Origin: Prevotella sp.
GTDB taxonomy: Bacteria; Bacteroidota; Bacteroidia; Bacteroidales; Bacteroidaceae
Reading direction: 5' to 3'
DNA length: 24,616 nt
NCBI GenBank assembly: GCA_017428805.1
Contig: JAFRQC010000059.1
Location: 1 to 24,616 of the forward strand
The notes under the pieces are model-generated. The model was not told the DNA's origin and searched no databases. It was given only the letters and a program-made list of their open reading frames with translations. The translations under genes and the position numbers were made by a program. Of the stretch, positions 14,173 to 21,699 are shown piece after piece (the first letter of the stretch is position 1; the number at the start of each line of letters is the position of its first letter).

Positions 14173-14892
14173 TTAGTCTTCTTCAGGGGTCATTCTCATG
14201 GACAGTGCGACATCGTCATTATGGGAAGCCTCGTCCTCCATGCGTTTCCGCTCCTCCTCGCCACGCTCAGCCAGCCACTTGTTGTGAGCCTCTTCAATCT
14301 CCTGGAGCTTCTCATTGTAGAGTTTGTCGCGATGACCATACCACTGCTCGTTGAGTTTCTCACGGGCTGCCTTCAGTTTTTTGACATCCTCGTCAGTATC
14401 TCCGATGGTCAACTCGGCGAACTTGGCATCGGCCTTGCGGTTGAGAACCTCCATGCGGGCCTTGCACTCTTCATAACAGACTTTCACGCCGTCTTTCAAC
14501 ACGTCGTAACGGTCGTCGTCCACCTCTGGCATCGTCAGCAGGATGTAATGGACATCCATCGACTTGTTCTTGCCGGCTTCATCGACGCTGTCAACCTGCA
14601 TGCTCTCTATCTTCTGCTTGAATTCCGGATGAACCCTGAAGATTCCCTTCGCCATGGTTTCCAGATCTTCTTCATAGTTCGGGAACACCATAAAACTGTA
14701 GTCGTCCTTCTTGCCGATCGTGGCACATGACTCCAGTTTCTGGAACTCTCCCTCTATCAGTATCTCTACAGGCAGCAGTGCCACCTCTTCTGCCTTCACG
14801 CAGAGATTCTTCATGCGATAGGCAAACTGGGCACTCTGATTGCTCAGCGACTCGCCCAACTGGTCAAACTCTTTTATAATCGATCTTCTCAT
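14173..14892 (-). CDS. RRF-like protein at the end of the T6SS operon
   Basis: 239 residues, no signal peptide or membrane helix. The layout looks like ribosome recycling factor (RRF): N-terminal helix (1-35), a beta region VEILIEGEFQKLESCATIG (about 42-60), FMVFPNYEEDLETMAKGIF (67-85), HYILLTMPEVDDDRYDVLKD (115-134), then a long helix EECKARMEVLNRKADAKF (141-158) and a charged C-terminal helix (about 165-225). The pattern parallels RRF features (the G..-L...A.I, W/P-D, lPplTeeRR and EAkvaiRN.RRDA blocks) but the conserved RRF RN pair is not kept. This is my reading by eye, not a search result. It is 19 bases after the 655-aa gene, so part of the T6SS operon. Possible roles are chaperone, immunity protein, or effector domain; none can be shown from sequence. 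Confidence 0.5.
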   Translation of the reverse strand: MRRSIIKEFDQLGESLSNQSAQFAYRMKNLCVKAEEVALLPVEILIEGEFQKLESCATIGKKDDYSFMVFPNYEEDLETMAKGIFRVHPEFKQKIESMQVDSVDEAGKNKSMDVHYILLTMPEVDDDRYDVLKDGVKVCYEECKARMEVLNRKADAKFAELTIGDTDEDVKKLKAAREKLNEQWYGHRDKLYNEKLQEIEEAHNKWLAERGEEERKRMEDEASHNDDVALSMRMTPEED

Positions 14893-14911
14893 ATCTGTTC
14901 ATTTTTACTTT

Positions 14912-16879
14912 TTACTTTTCCTTTGGTGCGTCCTCGGTCTTCAGCTTCGCACTCAGGCTGCCGCCACCGGCGGCGCCGGGAACGGCGATGCCGTCGCTGA
15001 TGTTCTTCGACTTGAAACTGGTCTTTGCCTCCAGGTTGTCGACGGTAGCTTTCGGGGCCTTGAGCTCGTCCTTGACCTCGGTCTTGCCGTTGATGGTGGT
15101 GTCGCCGTAGACCTGCGTCTTGCTGCCGCCCACCGAGGCGTTGCCGCCATCGAGCTGGAGCACGGCTTTGCCGTCGCCCTGCTGAGCCTCGAGGGTCTTG
15201 TCGGCAAAGAGGCCCATCTCCTCGGATACAGTCTGGAATTTCTTACTCTTGATGTCCTTGGATTTGGCACCCACATACATCTTCTCAGAGACGAGCGTCA
15301 TGGTGCTGCCCTCAGCCAACTTGTCATCGGTGAGCTTCTGCTTGTCGACATTCATCGACTTCAAATCTACAGCCTTTGCGTTAACACTGAAGCTACCGGT
15401 AGCCTTACCTTCCGCATCGGCAGCGAGGAAGGCGGTCTTCTCAGCACGTACAGAGACCTTACCGTCTTTCGTCAGGGCCTTGGTCTCGAGCTTGCCGTCC
15501 TTCACCTCATAGTCGAGGCTCTCAACCGCGAAGGTCTTCGACCTGAAGATCACATCGCCCTCGGCGGTGTATTCGCCCTTGGTGAGCTTGCCCTTATCGT
15601 CGCGCTCGATATTCTTCGGGTTCGTGGTAGCCACCTCAACGGTCTTAGCGGTCATCGTTATCTTACTATCCTTCGTGAGCTCTTTCTCCTTCATGCCCTT
15701 GTCATCACTCTGATAGTCGATTGCTTCCAGATTGATGTTCTTTGAGCGGATTTCCACGTTTCCGACTACTGGGAACTCCTTACCGTCAGTGGAATTAACC
15801 GTAGTGAAAGATATGTTCTGAGCATTCACGGAGAGGCCACCGTCTTCGACCAGTTTACCACTGTCATCCTCCATGGATACACCGATTCTCGGGGTGACGA
15901 CGCTGATGCCGGCCTCGGGGTTGGTATGGGTGTTGCCATCACCGTCGGCAGAAGCGATATTGATGGTCTCTGCTACGATGTTCATCGTGGCGCCCGTGGT
16001 ATTCTTCTTAAAGTCATCACCGGTCTTGATCTCTTTCTTCTCAGCCTCAAGCGCCTTCTTACGGCGGTTCACCTCGGCCAGTTGGGATACGAGATGGATA
16101 AAGGTCTGAGTGGCCTGGTACAGCGTCGGCAGCATGGATTCCATTTCCTCGTGTATCTCCTCAATGTCAAGGAGGTTCACACGCGAGGTAAAATTATCCT
16201 CGACATTCCACTTCTGCTCATCATCCAACAGCTTGGTCATCTTGGAGAAGCAATCATCGACGACCTTCTTCTGTCCCTCCATTTGCTGCTTAAGTTCGCT
16301 GCTCTCTTCCGACAGATCATTAATGGCACCCTCTATGATTTTCTTACGGCCTTCAGCAGACACTGCCGCTTCCAGATTAAGATGATTGTCGGCATGGATG
16401 TTGATGCCACCTTTCCCCGCCGGAACGGGAATCGCGGAGAAGGCATCCTTCGCATCGCTGCTGTGCAGCACGATGTCACAGGCCTGGGAGATGACTTCCG
16501 AGGTTTCGCAAACCACATCCTCCATGCCGTCAACGCCCGGATCGACGGCAATCTGGCGGATGCTGGGCGCACGGCTGACGATATGTCCCGACTCGCCGAC
16601 GCCATCCAGGGCCACTTCACTGCCCTTTATGATCACGCGTCCCTGTGCACCGCCATGCAGCATGCCGCTCTTATCGACATTGCCGATCACGATCTCCGGG
16701 GCTGATATGACGATACGGTTGTCGTCGCGGTAGAAGATTCCGCTGTCGAGCCGGTTCATGATGTCCACCTTGATCTGCTGGACCTCAGCCTTCTGCTGAT
16801 GGATCTCTTCCAGATCCTTCTCCACACACTTCTGGAAATTATCCAGTAAGGTCTTCCAATTATCAAATATATATCCCAT
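14912..16879 (-). CDS. Large beta-helical/coiled-coil protein of the T6SS operon
   Basis: 655 residues, without a signal peptide. An N-terminal coiled coil (1-48) leads into a first beta-rich block (about 55-175, RDDNRIVISAPEIVIGNVDK, then VIIKGSEVALDGVG), a second coiled coil (about 180-290, LKQQMEGQKKVVDDCFSKM), and a long second beta block (about 295-640) made of 20-40-residue repeats such as NVEIRSKNINLEAIDY, VIFRSKTFAVESLDY and KVSVRAEKTAFLAAD. The tail is AVPGAAGGG with a Lys/Glu end. The repeats resemble the beta-helix of VgrG spikes, so it may be a spike-linked or cargo protein; no catalytic motif is visible. It follows VgrG after 11 bases. It might also be a scaffold. No named family is recognised. 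Confidence 0.6.
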   Translation of the reverse strand: MGYIFDNWKTLLDNFQKCVEKDLEEIHQQKAEVQQIKVDIMNRLDSGIFYRDDNRIVISAPEIVIGNVDKSGMLHGGAQGRVIIKGSEVALDGVGESGHIVSRAPSIRQIAVDPGVDGMEDVVCETSEVISQACDIVLHSSDAKDAFSAIPVPAGKGGINIHADNHLNLEAAVSAEGRKKIIEGAINDLSEESSELKQQMEGQKKVVDDCFSKMTKLLDDEQKWNVEDNFTSRVNLLDIEEIHEEMESMLPTLYQATQTFIHLVSQLAEVNRRKKALEAEKKEIKTGDDFKKNTTGATMNIVAETINIASADGDGNTHTNPEAGISVVTPRIGVSMEDDSGKLVEDGGLSVNAQNISFTTVNSTDGKEFPVVGNVEIRSKNINLEAIDYQSDDKGMKEKELTKDSKITMTAKTVEVATTNPKNIERDDKGKLTKGEYTAEGDVIFRSKTFAVESLDYEVKDGKLETKALTKDGKVSVRAEKTAFLAADAEGKATGSFSVNAKAVDLKSMNVDKQKLTDDKLAEGSTMTLVSEKMYVGAKSKDIKSKKFQTVSEEMGLFADKTLEAQQGDGKAVLQLDGGNASVGGSKTQVYGDTTINGKTEVKDELKAPKATVDNLEAKTSFKSKNISDGIAVPGAAGGGSLSAKLKTEDAPKEK

Positions 16880-16890
16880 GATTCAACTTC

Positions 16891-19800
16891 TTAAAATTTG
16901 ATCAATGCGCCCTTTATCTTCTTGACGAATGCCTCGACCTTCTCCTTTTCCGAATCGTCAAGCGTTGACCCGTTAAGACTCTTGAGTGAGGGTTTCAAGA
17001 CATCTTCCACCTTCTTGAATTCATTTCCGCGGAGCTCGAAGGTGTCGTCGGCCGAACCGATCAGGATGCTGCCCTTTTTGCCGTCGCCCCATGCATACCA
17101 CTCATGATAAGATTTCTTGAGGTTCGCTGTCTCGTACATGTCGTCGATAACGCCCTTCACCGCGCCTTTCACCGCACCGCCTAACGTGTCGGTGGCCTTG
17201 CTGATGGGCGGAACGCCACTCAAGCTCTTGACGTATTTCCTCCACGTCACGTCATGCATGATGTTACCTGCGGTGGCTGGAGACAGAGTCGAAGCATCCG
17301 GCTTGGCCACGACGGCACCATTGACTTTCTTACGCATGTCATCGGTAAAGCCCAGTTCTTCCAACAGGTTCATGGCAATCAGCCGCTTCATATACTTTTG
17401 GGTGTTGGGCATACTCCGCATACGAGAGCTCAGGTTCTTTTTGATGTCTTTAATCTTGTAAACAGAAGCATTCGGACATTTCTCCCTGCTTACCGCCTTC
17501 AGCATCTTCTTCTTAAAGTCCTTCGGCATCGTCGTCCAATACCAGGAGAAATGCTTGTTGACATCCTCTTGCTTCATCTCCAGCTTATACAGGTCGCAGA
17601 TTGCTTTCCGCAGATCTCTCGCCGCACTGATGACGGCCAAACGCATCATTCTCCTCTTGCCAATAATCATTTTATAGCGTTTGAAGTCAGAACCCTGGAA
17701 ATTGGATTTCAGACGTGCAAAGCACGCATCACTCACAAGGCTCTTGGCATCGGACAATGTGCTGATGCGGTCAGAGATCTTCACGTTATCATCCTTGATG
17801 CCGACTTTGTCCTCCTCAAACTTCTTGTCAAGATCGGTCTCTTTCCACAGGTCGTTCTTCATCTCGTCATAGGTATTGCAAACGGCTTTCGTGTTGTCAT
17901 CTGCCCATCTCGTCAATTCCATGACAAGAACATTAAACTCCTCTTTCTTATCAACACAGACGTTGTACTTTTCCTTGAATCGCGTACACAGATCCTTCGC
18001 CACGGCATCGGCCGCATTGATCAGTGTGACGGTACCATCTCCGACACTCAGGTTCGCCCCAGAGCCGACGGTTGAGAGGATGGAATCCTTGGCTTCCGCA
18101 TTCAGCAGGGCCATCTTCTTCTCCTCGTTGAAGGCCAGCTTCGGATACTCACACTCCTTGTCGCCAGACTCCAGTTTCAGGAATCTGTTTGACTTCACGG
18201 TCAGCGCGCCCTCCATAGGCCGCATCACGACCTCGACGACGGACCTGACCATCGACAGGTCGACTACCTGTATGAACTTCTCTGCCAGCTTTTTAGCGAC
18301 AAGTGCCGCCATGGATACGGCGAGGGTCGCGCCGGAGAACGCTTTCTCGTCGTTCTTGGATTTCCAAAGTTTATAACCGACGTTCGTGCCTGAGACAAGG
18401 TCGAGGTTATTGCCGGCCTCAATCCTCACATTCTTACCCTTGATGGTGACGTCACCGTTAGGCGCGGAGATCGTGATACCTGTAAAGGCGTTGATGTTCA
18501 CATCGCCCCAAGGAGACGCTATATTCACCTCACGGCTGTCAGTAGAACCTGAGATCTTGTACAGGCCATAATTGTCGGACAACTCAAAACCACCGGCCAA
18601 AGCGAGATTGTTCTTGGCACTGCTAAACGGATTCAGGTCGCCCATGCCTGGGATAAAGTCAGAGAATGACCCCCAAGCCGGTGAAAACATTCCCGTCAGG
18701 AAACTCATGATGCCTGCTGCATCGTCGTTGATCTTCAGCTGATGGCCGCCGGCTGTCGCACAGTGTATATCCGCACCGGCACCTTTCGAAATAGCACCCA
18801 TCACGTAAGGACGCTCCACGTTACCATCGACAAACCCCACAAAGACTTTGTCGTCCTCGTAATGCTTGCCCATGATACCTTTCTGACCACCCGCATTGGC
18901 AGCGAACTGAATCCAAGGAGAAGAAATTTTCTTGGTGTCATCAGTAATCTTCTTATCCTCATCTTTTTTGATATCCTGCCAGGAGAACATTACGCGGACT
19001 CGCCCGCTGTCATTGGGATCATCGGCATCGGTCACAGTGGCGATCTGAGGATCAGCCAACCTGACGTGACCAGCTGGAATCACCGTGGGATAGAATTGGT
19101 TGGCCTGCTTGGCTAAAGCGTACACCTGAAAGGAATAGTCGGCCTTATTGGAGCTGACCACCCACAGGTCGTCCTTTAGCTTTATGGGGATATTGGTCAG
19201 ACAGTCAATCTGCGTTACAATATACTGCTGGGCATATACTTCGATGATCTGCCCCAACTTCAGATTCGGATAACTGGTGTCGAAATTGATGCAGACAGCA
19301 TCCTTGCCGGCGCTGATCTCATTCTTCAAGATGTTGAAATACTTTTCCTTATCATATTTGGAACCTATCTCAGAGAATGGGTTAAAGCTCATCGCCTTAT
19401 CTTCATCTCCCTTTTTCCCAAAATCGTGTTCGCCGTATTGCTCAGGCTCCGCCAGCTTCTTCTTTTCGTCAGTGAAGAACGCATCTTCACGATCATTATT
19501 GGAACTTGAGACGTCACTACCCTGCTTGGCAAGGTCATACAGATCGTTAAACAGCTCACCGCCTAAAAAAGTCGGGATGTTCTTATCGTTCTTGAAGAAA
19601 CTGGAGAACTTCTTCATCACTACTTTATCCAACTTACCGCCCCAACAGAACAGGTTTCCCGAGATTTTCTTAGGATCAATGCGGATGGGATCATCCAACA
19701 TATTGCCCTCATAGCCTGCGCCACAGTCATACTTATCACCTCTGGCCTCCTGCTCATCCACATCAAAATAACTCATACTTTCAAGCAATGGCAGTTTGAC

Positions 19801-20625
19801 GTCGCCTTGCTGCTGACTGAATTCATCTTTAGTGGTAGGCACCTTATAGGCTGTCGATTCAGGACAGCCGATAAACAGCTTACCGTTCTCATAATACATG
19901 AATTCACCCCAGCGGTTGGTAGTACGGGCCAGCATGTCGTAGAAGCTCTCGTTATACTGCACCAGGAAGGGGAAGATATGCTCACTGCTAGTAGTCCCGT
20001 TATACTGATAGGCGAGATTTTTCATGCTGTCGGCATCAAAGGTCAGTTTCTTTTCTTTGTCGTAAGGCGCCACGAATTCCTTGATCCCATTGGTAAGAAT
20101 CCCTGCCTTCAGTTTCTTACCGACAAAGGTACGACAGGTATTCTCAAGTGTCATTACCTTGTCGAGACTGAAAATACGCAAGATGACGCGCATGTAGTCC
20201 GACTTATATTTGACATGGACAGACTGGACATAGAAATCCTCACCCACTTTCTTGTACTCAGGGATCGTTTCCGAAGTCACGCCCTGCATGTCGACGAGAG
20301 ACACTTTCTTTTTAAGGAACAACTCTTCCATAGCAGAACGCGACACGGGCACCCAGGGATCATCTGACTTTTTCAGGACCACAGATATCTCAGCATTGAT
20401 CTCAGTGGGCTGGTACATTTTCTTACGGAACTGGAGATTCACCAAACTCAGGTAATAAGAACACTTTGCGTTATCCTTATTAGTCAACTCTACCTCTTTT
20501 TTGACGACCGACATCTTCTGCCCATCAATCTTTTCCTCTGTTGAAAGGACAAGATTGGACTCTGCTGTATTATCAGCTTTTTTGGAGATGCTGACACCAT
20601 AGATTGTGAGATTTAATATTGCCAT
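16891..20625 (-). CDS. vgrG: VgrG spike protein with long C-terminal extension (T6SS subtype iii)
   Basis: Cell-puncturing spike. In 1244 residues I see: gp27-like base (about 1-510, including FPFLVQYNESFYDMLARTTN at 218-237), the gp5 OB-fold (about 520-615, with DSGRVRVMFSW and DDKVFVGFVDGNVERPYVMG), and a beta-helix (about 617-745, ending DVTIKGKNVRIEAGN). Beyond about 770 there is a long mostly helical extension (about 870-1170, charged, DEMKNDLWKETDLDKK), a glycine-rich GGAVKGAVKGVIDD (1149-1162), and a short beta strand (GSILIGSADDTFELRG, 1185-1200). Typical VgrGs end near the beta-helix, so the extra 450-plus residues may be an effector or an adaptor. No nuclease, lysozyme or lipase motif is recognised. 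It follows the TssD-like pair after 12 bases; the operon starts at 21539. Confidence 0.85.
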   Translation of the reverse strand: MAILNLTIYGVSISKKADNTAESNLVLSTEEKIDGQKMSVVKKEVELTNKDNAKCSYYLSLVNLQFRKKMYQPTEINAEISVVLKKSDDPWVPVSRSAMEELFLKKKVSLVDMQGVTSETIPEYKKVGEDFYVQSVHVKYKSDYMRVILRIFSLDKVMTLENTCRTFVGKKLKAGILTNGIKEFVAPYDKEKKLTFDADSMKNLAYQYNGTTSSEHIFPFLVQYNESFYDMLARTTNRWGEFMYYENGKLFIGCPESTAYKVPTTKDEFSQQQGDVKLPLLESMSYFDVDEQEARGDKYDCGAGYEGNMLDDPIRIDPKKISGNLFCWGGKLDKVVMKKFSSFFKNDKNIPTFLGGELFNDLYDLAKQGSDVSSSNNDREDAFFTDEKKKLAEPEQYGEHDFGKKGDEDKAMSFNPFSEIGSKYDKEKYFNILKNEISAGKDAVCINFDTSYPNLKLGQIIEVYAQQYIVTQIDCLTNIPIKLKDDLWVVSSNKADYSFQVYALAKQANQFYPTVIPAGHVRLADPQIATVTDADDPNDSGRVRVMFSWQDIKKDEDKKITDDTKKISSPWIQFAANAGGQKGIMGKHYEDDKVFVGFVDGNVERPYVMGAISKGAGADIHCATAGGHQLKINDDAAGIMSFLTGMFSPAWGSFSDFIPGMGDLNPFSSAKNNLALAGGFELSDNYGLYKISGSTDSREVNIASPWGDVNINAFTGITISAPNGDVTIKGKNVRIEAGNNLDLVSGTNVGYKLWKSKNDEKAFSGATLAVSMAALVAKKLAEKFIQVVDLSMVRSVVEVVMRPMEGALTVKSNRFLKLESGDKECEYPKLAFNEEKKMALLNAEAKDSILSTVGSGANLSVGDGTVTLINAADAVAKDLCTRFKEKYNVCVDKKEEFNVLVMELTRWADDNTKAVCNTYDEMKNDLWKETDLDKKFEEDKVGIKDDNVKISDRISTLSDAKSLVSDACFARLKSNFQGSDFKRYKMIIGKRRMMRLAVISAARDLRKAICDLYKLEMKQEDVNKHFSWYWTTMPKDFKKKMLKAVSREKCPNASVYKIKDIKKNLSSRMRSMPNTQKYMKRLIAMNLLEELGFTDDMRKKVNGAVVAKPDASTLSPATAGNIMHDVTWRKYVKSLSGVPPISKATDTLGGAVKGAVKGVIDDMYETANLKKSYHEWYAWGDGKKGSILIGSADDTFELRGNEFKKVEDVLKPSLKSLNGSTLDDSEKEKVEAFVKKIKGALIKF

Positions 20626-20637
20626 CTGATTATGAAT

Positions 20638-21123
20638 TTACTGAATGAATACACTTGTATAATGGCTCTGCTCCTCACGCCCCAGATAAGTGACGCGACG
20701 GACCATGATCGTAACGTCGAGCAGAATCTGTTCATCCTCGCCGGTCACGTTTTTGCCTGCACTGTAATTCTCTTCCACGCTCACCACGTAGCCATTGACC
20801 ACCATACCGTCCTCGCAATTGCTCAGACGCTGGTTGGTGTTGAAGGTGGCATTAAAGAGGAATGAATAACTGTGGTCACTGTTGCTGAGCAGATTGTTAT
20901 AAAACACCTTCGCTTGTCTCGGGGAGTTCACACGGATTGAGAACTTCAGGGTCACTGGCTCCGTCGAACCATAGACCTCGCCTGAGGCATTGCGTTTGTG
21001 CTCACACTGATAGTCGAAGTGCTGAACGGTCAGACATTGCTCCTTCAACACACTCATGGGATTCTCCAGAAAATCCTCAGGCACCAGAAGGGCCTTCAGT
21101 TCGTTTGAATATAATGTAGCCAT
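20638..21123 (-). CDS. TssD-like tube protein, larger form (161 aa)
   Basis: A beta-rich protein; LTVQHFDYQCEHKRNASGEVYG, VTLKFSIRV and YSFLFNATFNTNQRLSNCEDGMVVNGYV are shared in pattern with the partial protein at 24276. It resembles Hcp/TssD family tube subunits of Bacteroidota T6SS, but is more divergent than its 137-aa neighbour, and may be a second tube component or cap. It starts two bases after the 137-aa stop and ends 12 bases before vgrG, indicating a fixed stoichiometric or assembly partner. No signal peptide, as expected for T6SS cargo. The exact assignment as TssD is by pattern and context. Confidence 0.75.
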   Translation of the reverse strand: MATLYSNELKALLVPEDFLENPMSVLKEQCLTVQHFDYQCEHKRNASGEVYGSTEPVTLKFSIRVNSPRQAKVFYNNLLSNSDHSYSFLFNATFNTNQRLSNCEDGMVVNGYVVSVEENYSAGKNVTGEDEQILLDVTIMVRRVTYLGREEQSHYTSVFIQ

Positions 21124-21125
21124 AC

Positions 21126-21539
21126 TTAAATACGATGAAGCGATACACCATCAATCTCCATGGACTCTGCACTAATGGCCAGTTTCAGGAGCCGGCGACG
21201 GTTGACACTGATATCATAATACTCAGAGAGGGAAAAGCACTTGGCTTCCTCGAAATAGAGGATCTGCGTGTCGGATTCACTGTCCTTACCCTCGTTGCTC
21301 AGGCTAATGACTATCCGTCCGTTCTGCACACTTTGAGCGGAGAACCACTCAATCAGACCATGATCATCCTTGCCCGGGGCAATCACCGTCACCTCTACCC
21401 GCTCGCAACGGGTTCTTCCTTCAGGAGTGAACCCATTGAAGGGTCGGGCAAATAAAAACCGACAGTCAGACACCAGGTACTGCTTAGAGTAACGCTTGAT
21501 GCTGTTATCGCCGAATTCCAAAACTGCTGCTAATGCCAT
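21126..21539 (-). CDS. TssD/Hcp-like tube protein (137 aa)
   Basis: Forms the ring stack inside the T6SS sheath in the Bacteroidota system. The 137-residue protein has the pattern YLVSDCRFLFARP, VEVTVIAPGKDDHGLIEWF, FEEAKCFSLSEYYD and LLKLAISAESMEIDG. It aligns over its length with the 137-aa protein at 23859 (TVIAPG.ED...EWF, FFEEAQCFS), with roughly a third of residues identical by eye. It is first in the five-gene operon, with a promoter 29-36 bases upstream. Hcp tubes are also needed for export of cargo. The short length matches TssD rather than longer Hcp with fused domains. Confidence 0.85.
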   Translation of the reverse strand: MALAAVLEFGDNSIKRYSKQYLVSDCRFLFARPFNGFTPEGRTRCERVEVTVIAPGKDDHGLIEWFSAQSVQNGRIVISLSNEGKDSESDTQILYFEEAKCFSLSEYYDISVNRRRLLKLAISAESMEIDGVSLHRI

Positions 21540-21568
21540 ATATTTATCATTTTATGTAATTGCTGGTG

Positions 21569-21600
21569 CAAATGTACGGCATTTGTATACTTCTCACAAG
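21569..21600 (-). promoter_or_regulatory. Putative promoter of the T6SS operon
   Basis: On the minus strand CTTG (21600-21597), a 20-base spacer and TACATTTG (21576-21569) match the Bacteroidota pattern. The first ATG is 30 bases downstream, at 21539. All five genes to 14173 have gaps of 2-19 bases and no other promoter is obvious. Confidence 0.65.
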
Positions 21601-21644
21601 TTTTTTGCCATATTTCATCCTAGGTAGTAGCGACAAGGCGGTGC

Positions 21645-21688
21645 AGAGGCGACAAAAGTGACGGGCCTCCGTCAGAGTTGTCGCCTCT
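21645..21688 (-). terminator. Two-step hairpin after the esterase gene
   Basis: AGAGGCGACAA (21645-21655) pairs with TTGTCGCCTCT (21678-21688), and inside TGACGG (21659-21664) pairs with CCGTCA (21669-21674). All pairs are perfect. It begins 12 bases after the esterase stop. There is no T-run right after it in the minus direction, so it is a terminator candidate rather than a classical one. A run of AAAAAA/TTTTTT is 39-44 bases away. Confidence 0.5.
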
Positions 21689-21699
21689 CCCGCCATACG

